DNA from: Rubrivivax sp.
Lineage (GTDB): Bacteria; Pseudomonadota; Gammaproteobacteria; Burkholderiales; Burkholderiaceae_C
Assembly (NCBI GenBank): GCA_022843905.1
Contig: JALHMT010000017.1
Location: 54,033 to 118,032, forward strand
Length of the DNA: 64,000 bases
Reading direction: 5' to 3'
Of this stretch, positions 8,803-17,547 are shown one piece after another. The notes beneath the pieces are model-generated. The model made no database searches. It saw nothing but the letters and a program-made list of their open reading frames with translations, and was not told the DNA's origin. Numbering within the stretch: the first letter of the stretch is position 1; every line of letters starts with the position of its first letter. The position numbers and the translations under genes are program-made.

Positions 8803-10267
8803 CGCCGACCGCCACGCCCAGACGGGCCATGCGGTAGCGCATCTGGCGCAACGAGAGGCCCAGGCTCGCCCCGGCGGCGGTGCGGTTGTATCGGTGGCGC
8901 TCCAGCGCACGGGTCAGGATCTCGCGCTCCACGCCGTCCAGATAGCTCACCAGGTCGGTGGGCAGGGGCGGGTCGGACTGCGCCACCGGCAGCACCGGCG
9001 CGGGCGCGTCGCGCAAGGGCAGCGGTGGCGACGGCTCCGGTTCGCTCAGCGCACTGTCGGCGATGTCGGGCAGATCGAGGTCGGCCAGTTCGATGACCTC
9101 CCCACCCGACAGCGCCACGGCACGATGCAGCAGGTTCTCGAGTTCACGCACGTTGCCGGGAAAGCCGTAGCGGCGCAGTGCCTCCAGCGCTGCCACCGAC
9201 AAGCGAGGCACCGGCGTGACACCGGCGTCCCGCGCCAGACGCTCCAGCACGGCAGCGCAGATGGTCAACAGGTCGCCCAGCCGCTCGCGAAGCGGCGGCA
9301 CCGCGATCTGGATGACGTTGAGCCGGTAGAAGAGGTCCTGCCGGAATCGCCCGGCCAGCACTTCGGCGCCCAGGTCCTTGTGGGTGGCGCTGACGATGCG
9401 CACGTTGATCGGTGTCTCGCTCACCGCGCCGAGCGGCCGGACTGCGCGCTCCTGGATGACGCGCAGCAGCTTGCTCTGCATGGCCACCGGCAGGTCGCCG
9501 ATCTCGTCCAGGAACAAGGTGCCGCCCTGCGCTGCCTGCACGAAGCCGATGCGGTCCTCGGTGGCGCCTGTGAAGGCCCCCTTGCGGTAGCCGAAGAATT
9601 CGGCCTCGAGCAGGTGCTCGGGGATGGCGGCGCAGTTCACCGCCACGAAGGGCTGCTCACCGCGCGGCGACACCTCGTGGATGGCGCGCGCCACCAGTTC
9701 CTTGCCGGTGCCCGACTCGCCGCGCACCAGCACCGGGGCCATGCTGCGGGCCACCTTGCCGATGAGGCCCCGCACCTGCTGCATGGCCATCGAATCGCCG
9801 GTGATGCGGTCAATGGTACGGACCGGACCGCGCCTGGGCGCGGCAGCCGGCTTGTCCTCGGGCGCGGGGGCTGCGGCCGGTTCGGTCGCCGGCCCCCGGC
9901 CCAGGGCCGAGGCCACCACGGCGCGGAACTGCTTCAGGTCCACCGGCTTCGTGAGGTAGTCGTAGGCGCCAGCCTTCAAGGCCTCGACGGCGTTCTCGGC
10001 CGAGCCGTAGGCTGTGATCACGATGCCCTTTTCGCCTCGGCCTGCCTCCTCGAGCTGCCGCAACAGGTCCAGCCCGGTTCCGTCGGGCAGGCGCATGTCG
10101 GTGATCAGCAGGTGGTAGCGCTGGTGTGCCAGCATGCCCCAGGCCTCGGCGACACTGCCGGCGCTCTCGACGTCATAGCCCTCGCGGACCAGCGTCAGTT
10201 CATAGAGGGTGCGCAGGTCGGGTTCGTCGTCGACGACCAGCAGGCGAAGCCTTGGTGCAGGGGTCAC
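8786..10267 (-). CDS. pilR: Sigma-54-dependent response regulator, PilR-like
   Basis: A 493-residue NtrC-family activator. Residues 1–125 are a receiver domain with the phosphorylatable Asp in HLLITDMRLPDGTGL. The AAA+ domain (about 160–390) has Walker A GESGTGKE, the sigma-54 contact loop GAFTGA and Walker B GGTLFLDEIGD. The last 45 residues form a Fis-type helix-turn-helix (RYNRTAAGASLGLSLRQMRY). It overlaps the start of the sensor kinase gene by four bases. The kinase has several membrane segments and a PAS region as in PilS, and type IV pilus genes lie elsewhere in this window, so the pair most likely is PilS/PilR controlling pilin expression. The target genes are not visible here. Confidence 0.8.
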   Translation of the reverse strand: MTPAPRLRLLVVDDEPDLRTLYELTLVREGYDVESAGSVAEAWGMLAHQRYHLLITDMRLPDGTGLDLLRQLEEAGRGEKGIVITAYGSAENAVEALKAGAYDYLTKPVDLKQFRAVVASALGRGPATEPAAAPAPEDKPAAAPRRGPVRTIDRITGDSMAMQQVRGLIGKVARSMAPVLVRGESGTGKELVARAIHEVSPRGEQPFVAVNCAAIPEHLLEAEFFGYRKGAFTGATEDRIGFVQAAQGGTLFLDEIGDLPVAMQSKLLRVIQERAVRPLGAVSETPINVRIVSATHKDLGAEVLAGRFRQDLFYRLNVIQIAVPPLRERLGDLLTICAAVLERLARDAGVTPVPRLSVAALEALRRYGFPGNVRELENLLHRAVALSGGEVIELADLDLPDIADSALSEPEPSPPLPLRDAPAPVLPVAQSDPPLPTDLVSYLDGVEREILTRALERHRYNRTAAGASLGLSLRQMRYRMARLGVAVGDDERS

Positions 10268-12171
10268 GTGTCGAGCGGCAGTGGAAGTTCACCGGTGACC
10301 AGCGGGCCGCGCTGCAGGGTCACCAGGAATTCATTGCGCAGGCGCTCGGCGCCGGGGCGGGCGCGGTACTCGATGCTCGCCCCGTAGCGCTCGCACAGTT
10401 CGCGGCAAATATACAAGCCCAGGCCCGAGCCGCGACTGCGTGTCGAGAAGAACGGCTCGAAGAGATAGCGTTCCACGTCCGGCGGTATCGGCTCGCTGTC
10501 GCTCAGCACCGACATCTGCGCCAGCGCATCGTCGCGCACGGACAGCCTCAGGAAGATGGAGCCGGGTCGCTCGGTGGCGTGGCGGCGCGCGTTGTCCAGC
10601 AGGTTGATGAGCACGCGACGCAGGTGCTCGGGATCGAACACCACGCCGACCGGCACGGTCGGCATCTCCACCCGCAGCCGGCTGTCGGTGCCGAGCGCCA
10701 GACCCACCGTGGACGCCCACTCCGCGGCCGCGGCGCCGACTTCGGAGCGGGCGTCGATGACTCGCCGCACCGGCGGGGCACCCGGGGCCACCTCCATCAC
10801 GTCGTCGACCAGCCGCTTCAGCCGCTCGACGTTGTCCGCGACCATGCGGGCCAGGCGCTGTTGCGCCGGCGGCAGTTCGTCTTCCAGCAGCAGTGCGTTG
10901 GCCTGGGCTATGGCGGCCAGCGGATTTCGGATCTCGTGCGCGATGCCGGCCGAGACGCGGCCCATCGCGGCGAGCTTCTCCTGGCGCAGTCGCGCCTGCG
11001 CCGTGCGCACATCTTCCAGCAGCAGCACGGCCAGCTGGTCGCCGGCCTCGGAACCGTCGGCCAGCAGGCTGCCGCGCATGAAGCGAACGCGCATGCGCAG
11101 CGTGCGCGTGTAGCCGCCGTCGAAGGACAGCATCACGTCGCGGCCCTCCTCGGGCCAGTCGCCATCGGCCAGCGCCCGCGCCACCGCCCCTGCGAGTGAA
11201 GCCCAGGTCATCTGCTCGGTCAGCATGAAGGGGGCCGGCGACGACAGCCCCTGGGCCACGAGCAGGCCGCGTGCGGCGGGGTTGGCAGCACGCACCCGTT
11301 GCCGGCGATCGACGACCAGCACCCCGTCGGCCATCTCCTCGATCACCAGACGGTTCAGCAGCGCCTGCTGCCGAGCCATCTCCAGGCTGCCGCGGGCGGC
11401 CAGTTCCTCGCGTGCGAGTCGACCGGCCAGTTCACCGGACAGCAAGGTGATGACGAACAGGCCCACGCCGGCCAGGCCGGCCTGCAGCATCTGGCGCGTC
11501 ACGTCGCCGGACTCCAGCAAAGTGACCCAGGCCATCACCAGCAACGCCAGCGTCACGGCGGCCGCGGTGCCCAGCGCCATCAGGCGCGAGGTCATCACGC
11601 CACCCATCAGAACAGGCAACACCAGCAATGCCGCGAAGTTGAAGCTGCTGGCCGACTCGAACCAGTGCAGCGTCATGAAGGCCAGCAGGTCGACGCCGAT
11701 GGTCGTCATCCACTGCAGGCGGCGCATCGAGCGCTGTTGCTGCGGTTCGGCCAGCGGTTCGTAGCGCGGCAGCAGCCACAAGGTGATGGCCTGCACCGCG
11801 TAGGCCAGACAGACCAGCACGACGATGACCGGAGCCCGGGCGCCGATGAAGCCCACCGCCACCTGCACGCCCACCAGGCCGACGCCCACGGCGGCACGCG
11901 CCGCCACGTAGGTGCGGTAGACGCGGGCCAGCGAACTGTCGCGCGAGCTGGCGATGCGGCGGGCTTGGCGTGACAGGAAGCGACTGTCGGCCACGCCCTC
12001 GCCATGGGCCCCCCAGGCGGGATCGAAGTAGGACTCGTGGCCCGCACTTTCGCTGTCCGTCGTCACGCCGGCCACGCCGAACCACGACTCCCCGATCGAC
12101 GGCGTCGGCGGCCGTCGGCGGTCTGCGCGCCGACGGTCTTCCTTGCGCCGATCGGCCTCCTGGGGCGTCAT
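10264..12171 (-). CDS. pilS: Membrane sensor histidine kinase, PilS-like
   Basis: About 635 residues. A basic, Asp/Arg-rich N-terminus (RRKEDRRRADRRR) precedes a membrane region of about six hydrophobic segments (about residues 95–265), then a PAS-like domain (EEMADGVLVVDRRQRV, about 285), a dimerisation/phosphoacceptor helix with the His in AGIAHEIRNPLAAI (about 425), and an ATPase domain with the N box LLDNARRHA and G box GSGLGLYICREL. It should phosphorylate the adjacent regulator, whose gene overlaps by four bases. The ATG at 12171 was chosen because longer versions would run back over the PP0621-family gene. The six-helix layout fits PilS, which in Pseudomonas senses pilin in the membrane; the signal here is not known. 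Confidence 0.78.
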   Translation of the reverse strand: MTPQEADRRKEDRRRADRRRPPTPSIGESWFGVAGVTTDSESAGHESYFDPAWGAHGEGVADSRFLSRQARRIASSRDSSLARVYRTYVAARAAVGVGLVGVQVAVGFIGARAPVIVVLVCLAYAVQAITLWLLPRYEPLAEPQQQRSMRRLQWMTTIGVDLLAFMTLHWFESASSFNFAALLVLPVLMGGVMTSRLMALGTAAAVTLALLVMAWVTLLESGDVTRQMLQAGLAGVGLFVITLLSGELAGRLAREELAARGSLEMARQQALLNRLVIEEMADGVLVVDRRQRVRAANPAARGLLVAQGLSSPAPFMLTEQMTWASLAGAVARALADGDWPEEGRDVMLSFDGGYTRTLRMRVRFMRGSLLADGSEAGDQLAVLLLEDVRTAQARLRQEKLAAMGRVSAGIAHEIRNPLAAIAQANALLLEDELPPAQQRLARMVADNVERLKRLVDDVMEVAPGAPPVRRVIDARSEVGAAAAEWASTVGLALGTDSRLRVEMPTVPVGVVFDPEHLRRVLINLLDNARRHATERPGSIFLRLSVRDDALAQMSVLSDSEPIPPDVERYLFEPFFSTRSRGSGLGLYICRELCERYGASIEYRARPGAERLRNEFLVTLQRGPLVTGELPLPLDT

Positions 12172-12214
12172 CGCCCGTCCATCGGCCGCGCCTGGCGCGA
12201 CGGCGCCGGCGGCC

Positions 12215-12454
12215 TCATGGGGCGGGGCCGGCGAGGCGGTGCGCCTCTTCGCAGAACGGGCGGCCCGCCGCGTCGAGCAGGGCCTCGGACGCGGGCACGT
12301 GCATGCCGCAGTGGGCACACGCCACCATCTCGGGCGGGGCTTCGACCGCCTTCGGCTTCTTCCGCGCCACCGGCGGCGCTTCGCCTGAACGGCGCCGGTT
12401 CGTCAGAAGCCAGATGCCGACGACCACCACCAGGAGCACGAGCAGGTACTTCAT
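12215..12454 (-). CDS. PP0621-family small membrane-anchored protein
   Basis: A 79-residue protein with one N-terminal membrane helix (KYLLVLLVVVVGIWLL), a basic linker and a C-terminal CXXC-type zinc-binding tail (VACAHCGMHVPASEAL … GRPFCEEAH). This matches the PP0621 family, whose function is unknown. It lies between the CcsA-like gene (4 bases) and pilS (43 bases), the position these genes occupy in many Betaproteobacteria, so it is probably part of the same transcript. The start at 12454 begins directly at the hydrophobic helix; the longer frame upstream would overlap the preceding gene. Confidence 0.72.
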   Translation of the reverse strand: MKYLLVLLVVVVGIWLLTNRRRSGEAPPVARKKPKAVEAPPEMVACAHCGMHVPASEALLDAAGRPFCEEAHRLAGPAP

Positions 12455-12458
12455 GGTG

Positions 12459-13271
12459 TCATCCCGCGCCTCGGGAGAGCAGCACTTCGACCACGAAGCG
12501 CGAGCCGACATACGCCAGCAGCAGCAAGGCCGCACCGACATAGAGCCAGCGTGTGGCTCGCCGGCCGCGCCAGCCGCGCAGGCGGCGGCCGATCAGCAAC
12601 GCAGCGAACACCCCCCAGCCGAGCAGCGAGAACACCGTCTTGTGCTCCAGCCGCCATCCTTGCGGCACAAGCAGGCCCAGCACCAGCGTCGCGGTGAGCA
12701 CCGCGAAACCCGCCTCGACAAACCGGAAGGTGATGCGCTCGAGCTGCAGCAGCGGCATGCCCAGCCAGCCCTGCGTGCCCTTGTGCTGCCGCATCCGGCG
12801 TTCTGCAGCGTCGAGCAGGATCCCGTGCAGCACGGCAGCGCCGAAAAGGCCGTAGGAGGCCACGCCGAGCACGAAGTGCAGCGGGCCCATGGCGCTGGCG
12901 AACTGCCGCACGTCGCCCGGGTAGGCTGCAGCCAGCACCACGGCCACCACCCCGGCCAGGGCCAGACTCTTGCGGACGGTGGGCAACGGCACGAGGCGCG
13001 ACTCGAGCGTGTGCACGCCGATCACCAGCCACACGGTGGCCGACAGCACGGGGGCGAAGCCCAGCCGGGCCCCACCGCCTTCATGGCTCCAGCCCGTGAT
13101 GTCGAACAGCAGCAGCACCAGGTGCAGCAGCCAGCCCATCGCCAGCGCGAACGAGCCCAGGTGCGGGCGGTTGTCGGCTGGCAGTGCCGCCAGCGCATAA
13201 CCGGCCATGGCGCCCAGCACCAGCAGCCAGGGACTGCTGAATGCCATCGAGGACGCGGGCGATAGAATCAT
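12459..13271 (-). CDS. CcsA/YpjD-like cytochrome c assembly family membrane protein
   Basis: About 270 residues with eight hydrophobic segments; the conserved family region includes GPLHFVLGVASYGLFGAAVLHG and LLPQ-type loops (GLLVPQGWRLEHKTVFSLLGW) with the histidines expected of the CcsA/CcmC haem-handling fold. In gammaproteobacteria the relative YpjD also sits beside ffh, as here (divergent, 54 bases apart). A role in cytochrome biogenesis is assumed from the family name only. Two starts are possible: ATG at 13271 (used here) or ATG at 13247, eight codons later and right before the first membrane helix; neither has a strong ribosome site. A much longer open frame upstream is antisense to ffh and was discarded. 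Confidence 0.8.
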   Translation of the reverse strand: MILSPASSMAFSSPWLLVLGAMAGYALAALPADNRPHLGSFALAMGWLLHLVLLLFDITGWSHEGGGARLGFAPVLSATVWLVIGVHTLESRLVPLPTVRKSLALAGVVAVVLAAAYPGDVRQFASAMGPLHFVLGVASYGLFGAAVLHGILLDAAERRMRQHKGTQGWLGMPLLQLERITFRFVEAGFAVLTATLVLGLLVPQGWRLEHKTVFSLLGWGVFAALLIGRRLRGWRGRRATRWLYVGAALLLLAYVGSRFVVEVLLSRGAG

Positions 13272-13325
13272 CTCGACAGTGTACTTTCGCAGGCTTGGAC
13301 ATCCTGGCCTGCCGACCCCAACGCC

Positions 13326-14687
13326 ATGGCCTCGACCCTTTCCGACCGGCTGTCCAGGCTGGTCAAGACGATGCGCGGCCAGGCCCGCATCACCGAAAGC
13401 AACGTGCAGGACATGTTGCGCGAGGTGCGCATGGCGCTGCTCGAAGCCGACGTCGCCTTGCCCGTGGTGCGCGATTTCGTCGCCCGAGTGAAGGAGAAAT
13501 CGCTCGGACAGGAAGTGGTGGGTTCGCTCAATCCGGGCCAGGCGCTGGTGGGCATCGTGCATCGCGAACTCGCTGCGACCATGGGCGAAGGCGTGGCCGA
13601 CCTCAACCTGGCTGCACAACCGCCGGCGGTGATCCTCATGGCCGGCCTGCAGGGCGCCGGCAAGACGACGACCACCGCCAAGCTGGCGCGCCATCTGATC
13701 ACCAAGCGCAAGAAGAAGGTGCTCACGGTCTCGGCCGACGTCTACCGGCCTGCCGCCATCGAACAGCTCAAGACGGTCACGGCTCAGGCGGGAGCCGAGT
13801 GGTTCCCGTCGAATCCGGAGCAGAAGCCGCACGACATCGCGCTGGCCGCGCTCGATCACGCCAGACGTCACTACTTCGACGTGCTGCTGGTGGACACCGC
13901 CGGCCGGCTGGGCATCGACGAAGTGCTGATGCGCGAGATTCGCGACCTGCACGAGACGCTCAAGCCGGTCGAGACGCTGTTTGTCGTCGATGCCATGCAG
14001 GGCCAGGATGCGGTCAACACCGCCAAGGCCTTCAAGGAGGCCTTGCCGCTGACCGGCGTCGTGCTCACCAAGCTCGACGGTGACTCCCGCGGGGGTGCGG
14101 CACTGTCGGTGCGTCAGATCACCGGCGCCCCGATCAAGTTCGCCGGCATCTCCGAGAAGATCGACGGGCTGGAGATCTTCGATGCCGAGCGTCACGCCGG
14201 CCGCGTGCTCGGGATGGGCGACATCGTCGCGCTGGTCGAGCAGGTGCAGCAGGGCGTGGACGTGGGCGACGCGCAGAAGCTGGCAGAGAAGGTCAAGAGC
14301 GGCGGCTTCGACCTCAACGACTTCCTGATGCAGATTTCGCAGATGAAGAAGATGGGCGGGCTGGCCGGGCTGATGGACAAGCTGCCGAGCCAGCTCACTG
14401 CGAAGGCCGCAGGCGCCGACCTCGGCAAGGCAGAACGCGACGTCAAGCGCATGGAGGGCATCATCTGTTCGATGACCCCGCTGGAGCGGCGGAAACCCGA
14501 CCTCATCAAGGCCGCGCGCAAGCGTCGCATCGCCGCCGGTGCCGGCGTCCAGGTCCAGGAAGTGAACCGCCTGCTCAACCAGTTCGAGCAGATGCAGGGC
14601 ATGATGAAGAAGATGAAGGGCGGCGGCCTGATGAAGATGATGAAGCGCATGGGCGGGGCCGGCGGTTTCCCGGGCATGCCGCGCTGA
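13326..14687 (+). CDS. ffh: Signal recognition particle protein Ffh (SRP54)
   Basis: A 453-residue GTPase that binds 4.5S RNA and the signal sequences of nascent membrane proteins and delivers ribosomes to FtsY. Residues 1–90 form the N bundle; the G domain has G1 GLQGAGKTTTTAKLA (about 105), G3 DTAGRLG (about 190) and G4 TKLDGDSRGG (about 245). The methionine-rich M domain fills the C-terminus, with FLMQISQMKKMGG and a run of MMKKMK-type turns near the end. Length is normal for the family. The SRP receptor gene ftsY is only 1 kb downstream on the other strand, so both protein parts of the targeting pathway are in this window. A TAGAAT element near 13262 may be its -10 box. Confidence 0.97.
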   Translation: MASTLSDRLSRLVKTMRGQARITESNVQDMLREVRMALLEADVALPVVRDFVARVKEKSLGQEVVGSLNPGQALVGIVHRELAATMGEGVADLNLAAQPPAVILMAGLQGAGKTTTTAKLARHLITKRKKKVLTVSADVYRPAAIEQLKTVTAQAGAEWFPSNPEQKPHDIALAALDHARRHYFDVLLVDTAGRLGIDEVLMREIRDLHETLKPVETLFVVDAMQGQDAVNTAKAFKEALPLTGVVLTKLDGDSRGGAALSVRQITGAPIKFAGISEKIDGLEIFDAERHAGRVLGMGDIVALVEQVQQGVDVGDAQKLAEKVKSGGFDLNDFLMQISQMKKMGGLAGLMDKLPSQLTAKAAGADLGKAERDVKRMEGIICSMTPLERRKPDLIKAARKRRIAAGAGVQVQEVNRLLNQFEQMQGMMKKMKGGGLMKMMKRMGGAGGFPGMPR

Positions 14688-14692
14688 GCGCC

Positions 14693-14722
14693 GGCCGACG
14701 GCCCCATACCGGACCGTCGGCC
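14693..14722 (+). terminator. Possible hairpin terminator after ffh
   Basis: A perfect 9-bp GC-rich stem (14693–14701 with 14714–14722) begins six bases after the ffh stop codon. No T run follows, so it may be a weak or Rho-assisted stop or simply an mRNA-end structure. Confidence 0.45.
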
Positions 14723-14892
14723 CGTCGGACCGTGCATCAATCGACGCTTTGCGCCGCGCAGTTCTGCGAACTGGCGCCCAATCCCCGCCGCGGAAACTTG
14801 CGGATACGCATTGGCCCCGGCAGCCCTTGACCAGCGGCGTCGCGGGCCCTAGCTTCGCGGTTTGCGCCCGTAAAGCGGCGCCGCGAGACCTC

Positions 14893-15582
14893 ATGGACCT
14901 GCAATCTACCGCTTTCGCCGCCGCCGTCGTGCTGCTGCTGACGCTCGTGATGCTTCGATTGCGCCAGCGGGGCGTGTCCCGCCGCCCCGTGCGGCGCGAC
15001 GATCTCGACACCGTCATCGACTGGCCGCCGGAGTCGGTGCGGGTGCTGACGATCGCCGAACGGCAGTCCTACGACCTGCTGCGCAAGGCACTGCCCGGCT
15101 TCATGGTGCTGGCCCAGGTGCCGCTGTCGCGCTTCGTGCGCGTGCCCACACGTCATTCGCATGCCGAATGGATGCAGCGGGTGGGCGCGCTGAGCGCCGA
15201 TCTGGTGCTGTGCGACAGCGGCTCGCGGGTGCTGGCGGTGATCGACGTTCGCGCGGCACAGGAAACCGAGCGCAGCCGACGCCGTCACGAACGCATGGCC
15301 CGCGTGCTCAAGGCGGCCAACATCAAGGTCTACACCTGGCGCGAAGACGAACTGCCTTCGGCTTCGCAGGTTCGGTCTCTGGTGGGTGCCGAGCTGTCGC
15401 GCAACTCGGGCGGCATGAAGGCACCGATCTCGTCCAAGCCGATGCCGCTGATCCCGGTGGCCGAGATGGAAGAGTTGCTCAGTGAGGGCGACCGCATGCA
15501 CGACGATCCGGCCATGGAGCCGGTGCCCTCGGCCTTCTTCGACGACGTCGAGCCCGTCACCGACGGCGGCAGGAGGCGCTGA
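14893..15582 (+). CDS. DUF2726 domain protein with N-terminal membrane anchor
   Basis: A 229-residue protein with one N-terminal membrane helix (TAFAAAVVLLLTLVMLRL) and a DUF2726 domain (about 50–175) containing the family segments LTIAERQSYDLLRKAL, DLVLCDSGSRVLAVIDV and AANIKVYTWREDELPS. DUF2726 is distantly related to restriction-endonuclease-like nuclease folds; the Asp in the DLVL strand and the conserved pattern around VIDV would be the candidate metal site, but no activity is established. The start at 14893 was chosen because it leads straight into the membrane helix; an earlier in-frame ATG at 14749 adds an unconserved tail. It converges on ftsY with a 42-base gap. Confidence 0.72.
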   Translation: MDLQSTAFAAAVVLLLTLVMLRLRQRGVSRRPVRRDDLDTVIDWPPESVRVLTIAERQSYDLLRKALPGFMVLAQVPLSRFVRVPTRHSHAEWMQRVGALSADLVLCDSGSRVLAVIDVRAAQETERSRRRHERMARVLKAANIKVYTWREDELPSASQVRSLVGAELSRNSGGMKAPISSKPMPLIPVAEMEELLSEGDRMHDDPAMEPVPSAFFDDVEPVTDGGRRR

Positions 15583-15624
15583 AGCCGCGGCCGATGGCGC
15601 GGGTTGCACGCGCCACGGCGTCGG

Positions 15625-16950
15625 TCACTGAGCGAGCAGCGCCTCGGCGAACTCACGCGCGTTGAAGGTCTGGAGGTCTTCGAGCTTCTCGCCGATGCCG
15701 ATGAAGTACACCGGCACCTCCCGCCTGGATTCCGCGCACCAGCGTGCAATCGCCGCCAGCACGCCCCCCTTGGCCGTTCCGTCGAGCTTGGTGACGATCA
15801 GGCCGGTCAGGCCGAGTGCCGCATCGAATGACTTCACCTGGGCCAGCGCGTTCTGGCCGGTGTTGCCGTCCACCACCAGCAGCACCTCGTGAGGCGCGCC
15901 GGGCATGGCCTTGCCGATCACGCGATGGATCTTCTTCAGCTCCTCCATCAGGTGCATCTGCGTGGGCAGCCGGCCTGCGGTGTCCGCAATGACGACGTCG
16001 CAGGCCCTGGCACGACCGGCGCTCACGGCATCGAAGGTCACTGCAGCGGGGTCGCCACCCTCCTGGCTGACGATGTCGACCCGGTTGCGGTCGGCCCACA
16101 CCGACAGTTGCTCCCGGGCCGCGGCGCGGAAGGTGTCTGCCGCGGCCAGCAGCACGCGCTGGTCCGCTCCGGCCAGATAGCGCGTGAGCTTGCCGATGCT
16201 GGTGGTCTTGCCGGCGCCATTCACCCCCGCCACCATGATCACCGTCGGTTGTGCCTGGCCGATCACCAGCGCCTTCTCCAGCGGTCGCAGCAGGTCGGTG
16301 ACCGCGTCCACGAGCAGCCCCTTGACGGCTTGCGGCTCGGTCGCCTTCGTGTCCTTGACACGACGGCGCAGGTCGTCCAGCAGAAACTGCGTGGCGCCCA
16401 CACCGGCATCGGCCATCAGCAGCGCAGACTCCAGTTCTTCGTAGAGGGCCTCGTCGATCTTGGCGCCGGTGAACACCTGCGCCAGGCTGCTGCCGGTCTT
16501 GCGCAACCCCTGCTTCAGACGACTGAACCAGCCGCTGCGCTCAGGCTCCGCCGAGGCCGGTGTCGGTGTGGCCGCCGCTTCTTCGGCCTCCGCTTCAGCG
16601 GGCGCGGCGGCCAGGGCCTGCGTCGCAAGTGCATCGTCGCTGATGGCCAGGTCGGGTGTCGGCGCGACCGTCTCGGAGACTGGCGGGGCTGTCTCGGCAA
16701 CGGGAGGGGCCGGCGGCTGGAACCCCGGAGTCGGGTGAACTGTGGCCGGCCGTGCAGTGGGAACTTCCGCTGCCGACTGCGACGCCCCCCCGCCGCCAGG
16801 CAGCCATCGCTTCAGCCAGCCGGCTCGCTCCGGAGCGGCCGGCGCCGCCGCCTCGCCGTCGACCGGGTCGACCGATGGAGCGTCGGGCGCAACCGGGGCA
16901 GCAGCGGTAGCTTCCGGCGGGGGACTCTTCTTCTTGAAAAAGCTGAACAT
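15625..16950 (-). CDS. ftsY: Signal recognition particle receptor FtsY
   Basis: A 441-residue SRP-receptor GTPase that docks ribosome–SRP complexes at the inner membrane. The first 145 residues are a poorly conserved Pro/Ala/acidic A region starting with a basic amphipathic tip (MFSFFKKK) suited to membrane contact. The NG domain follows: G1 GVNGAGKTTSIGKL (about 245), then DTAGRLPTQMHLMEEL and TKLDGTAKGG, ending near the C-terminus as usual. The ATG at 16950 was chosen because the conserved MFSFFKK start lies there; an in-frame ATG 13 codons upstream was rejected. Its partner ffh is close by. Confidence 0.96.
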   Translation of the reverse strand: MFSFFKKKSPPPEATAAAPVAPDAPSVDPVDGEAAAPAAPERAGWLKRWLPGGGGASQSAAEVPTARPATVHPTPGFQPPAPPVAETAPPVSETVAPTPDLAISDDALATQALAAAPAEAEAEEAAATPTPASAEPERSGWFSRLKQGLRKTGSSLAQVFTGAKIDEALYEELESALLMADAGVGATQFLLDDLRRRVKDTKATEPQAVKGLLVDAVTDLLRPLEKALVIGQAQPTVIMVAGVNGAGKTTSIGKLTRYLAGADQRVLLAAADTFRAAAREQLSVWADRNRVDIVSQEGGDPAAVTFDAVSAGRARACDVVIADTAGRLPTQMHLMEELKKIHRVIGKAMPGAPHEVLLVVDGNTGQNALAQVKSFDAALGLTGLIVTKLDGTAKGGVLAAIARWCAESRREVPVYFIGIGEKLEDLQTFNAREFAEALLAQ

Positions 16951-17005
16951 CGCACCTGCAGTTCGAAGGAGTAAGGCTACCGGCAGCACTGCGCTGCCGG
17001 CTCGC

Positions 17006-17011
17006 TATAAT
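17006..17011 (+). promoter_or_regulatory. -10 box of the tRNA-Met gene
   Basis: A perfect TATAAT lies ten bases before the mature tRNA 5' end. The -35 region is occupied by an 8-bp hairpin sequence (16980–16987 with 16993–17000) and shows no good TTGACA match. Confidence 0.6.
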
Positions 17012-17021
17012 GGGAGGCTCA

Positions 17022-17098
17022 GGCGCTTTAGCTCAGCTGGTTAGAGCGACGGAATCATAATCCGCAGGTCCGGGGTTCAAATCCCTGAAGCGCCACCA
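17022..17098 (+). tRNA. tRNA-Met (CAU anticodon)
   Basis: A full cloverleaf with a 7-bp acceptor stem (17022–17028 with 17088–17094), discriminator A at 17095 and an encoded CCA. The anticodon loop is ATCATAA, giving CAU. The overall sequence resembles the elongator Met tRNA of Betaproteobacteria more than the initiator or the lysidine-modified Ile tRNA. The first pair of the anticodon stem appears to be an A–C mismatch. Confidence 0.93.
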
Positions 17099-17106
17099 CC
17101 TTCCCG

Positions 17107-17145
17107 GCCCGAGAACCCTTACAGGGGGCTCGGGCTGTCTTGTTT
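17107..17145 (+). terminator. Terminator after tRNA-Met
   Basis: A 7-bp stem (GCCCGAG at 17107–17113 with CTCGGGC at 17129–17135) is followed by a T-rich stretch (TGTCTTGTTT). It begins nine bases after the encoded CCA and should end the tRNA transcript before the next gene. Confidence 0.7.
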
Positions 17146-17166
17146 CACAGCCACTGGATCCACACC

Positions 17167-17547
17167 ATGATTCGCTGTGTCACGTTGCTGGCGGCGAGCC
17201 TCATCGCTGCCGCTCCGGCATCCGCCCAGTTTGCACGCAACTTCCCGGCCAGCGCGCTGCGCGGTGAAATGACCGTGCTGCAGCCGCCCGAGGTGCTGCT
17301 CAACGGTCGCTCCGCCCGCCTGGCGCCCGGTTCGCGCATCCGCGACGAGAACAACCTGCTGGTGATGTCCGGCGCCTTGGCGCAGCGCAAGGCCGTGGTG
17401 CACTACACCTTGGACAACGCCGGGCTGCTGCTCGACGTCTGGCTGCTCACCCCCGCAGAACGCGCGCGCCAACCCTGGCCCGTGACGCCCGCCCAGGCTC
17501 AGACCTGGCTGTTCGATCCCGTCGGCCAGACCTGGAGGCGCCCATGA
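17167..17547 (+). CDS. Small exported protein of unknown function, upstream of miaB
   Basis: A 126-residue protein with a clear signal peptide ([20 protein letters not shown], predicted cleavage near residue 21) and a compact mature part of about 105 residues containing conserved-looking segments ([51 protein letters not shown]). It probably acts in the periplasm. The gene overlaps miaB by four bases (ATGA), an association seen in Burkholderiales, but no function is known to me. The ATG at 17167 was preferred over an earlier in-frame ATG at 17140, which lies in the tRNA terminator. Confidence 0.7.
   Translation: MIRCVTLLAASLIAAAPASAQFARNFPASALRGEMTVLQPPEVLLNGRSARLAPGSRIRDENNLLVMSGALAQRKAVVHYTLDNAGLLLDVWLLTPAERARQPWPVTPAQAQTWLFDPVGQTWRRP

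Noticed and set aside
12172..12318. Longer start of the sensor kinase at 12318
   Set aside because: It would overlap the PP0621-family gene by about 100 bases and adds unconserved sequence.
13272..15017. N-terminal extension of the CcsA-like frame through ffh
   Set aside because: The added part is antisense to ffh, which is certain; the family part begins at 13271 or 13247.
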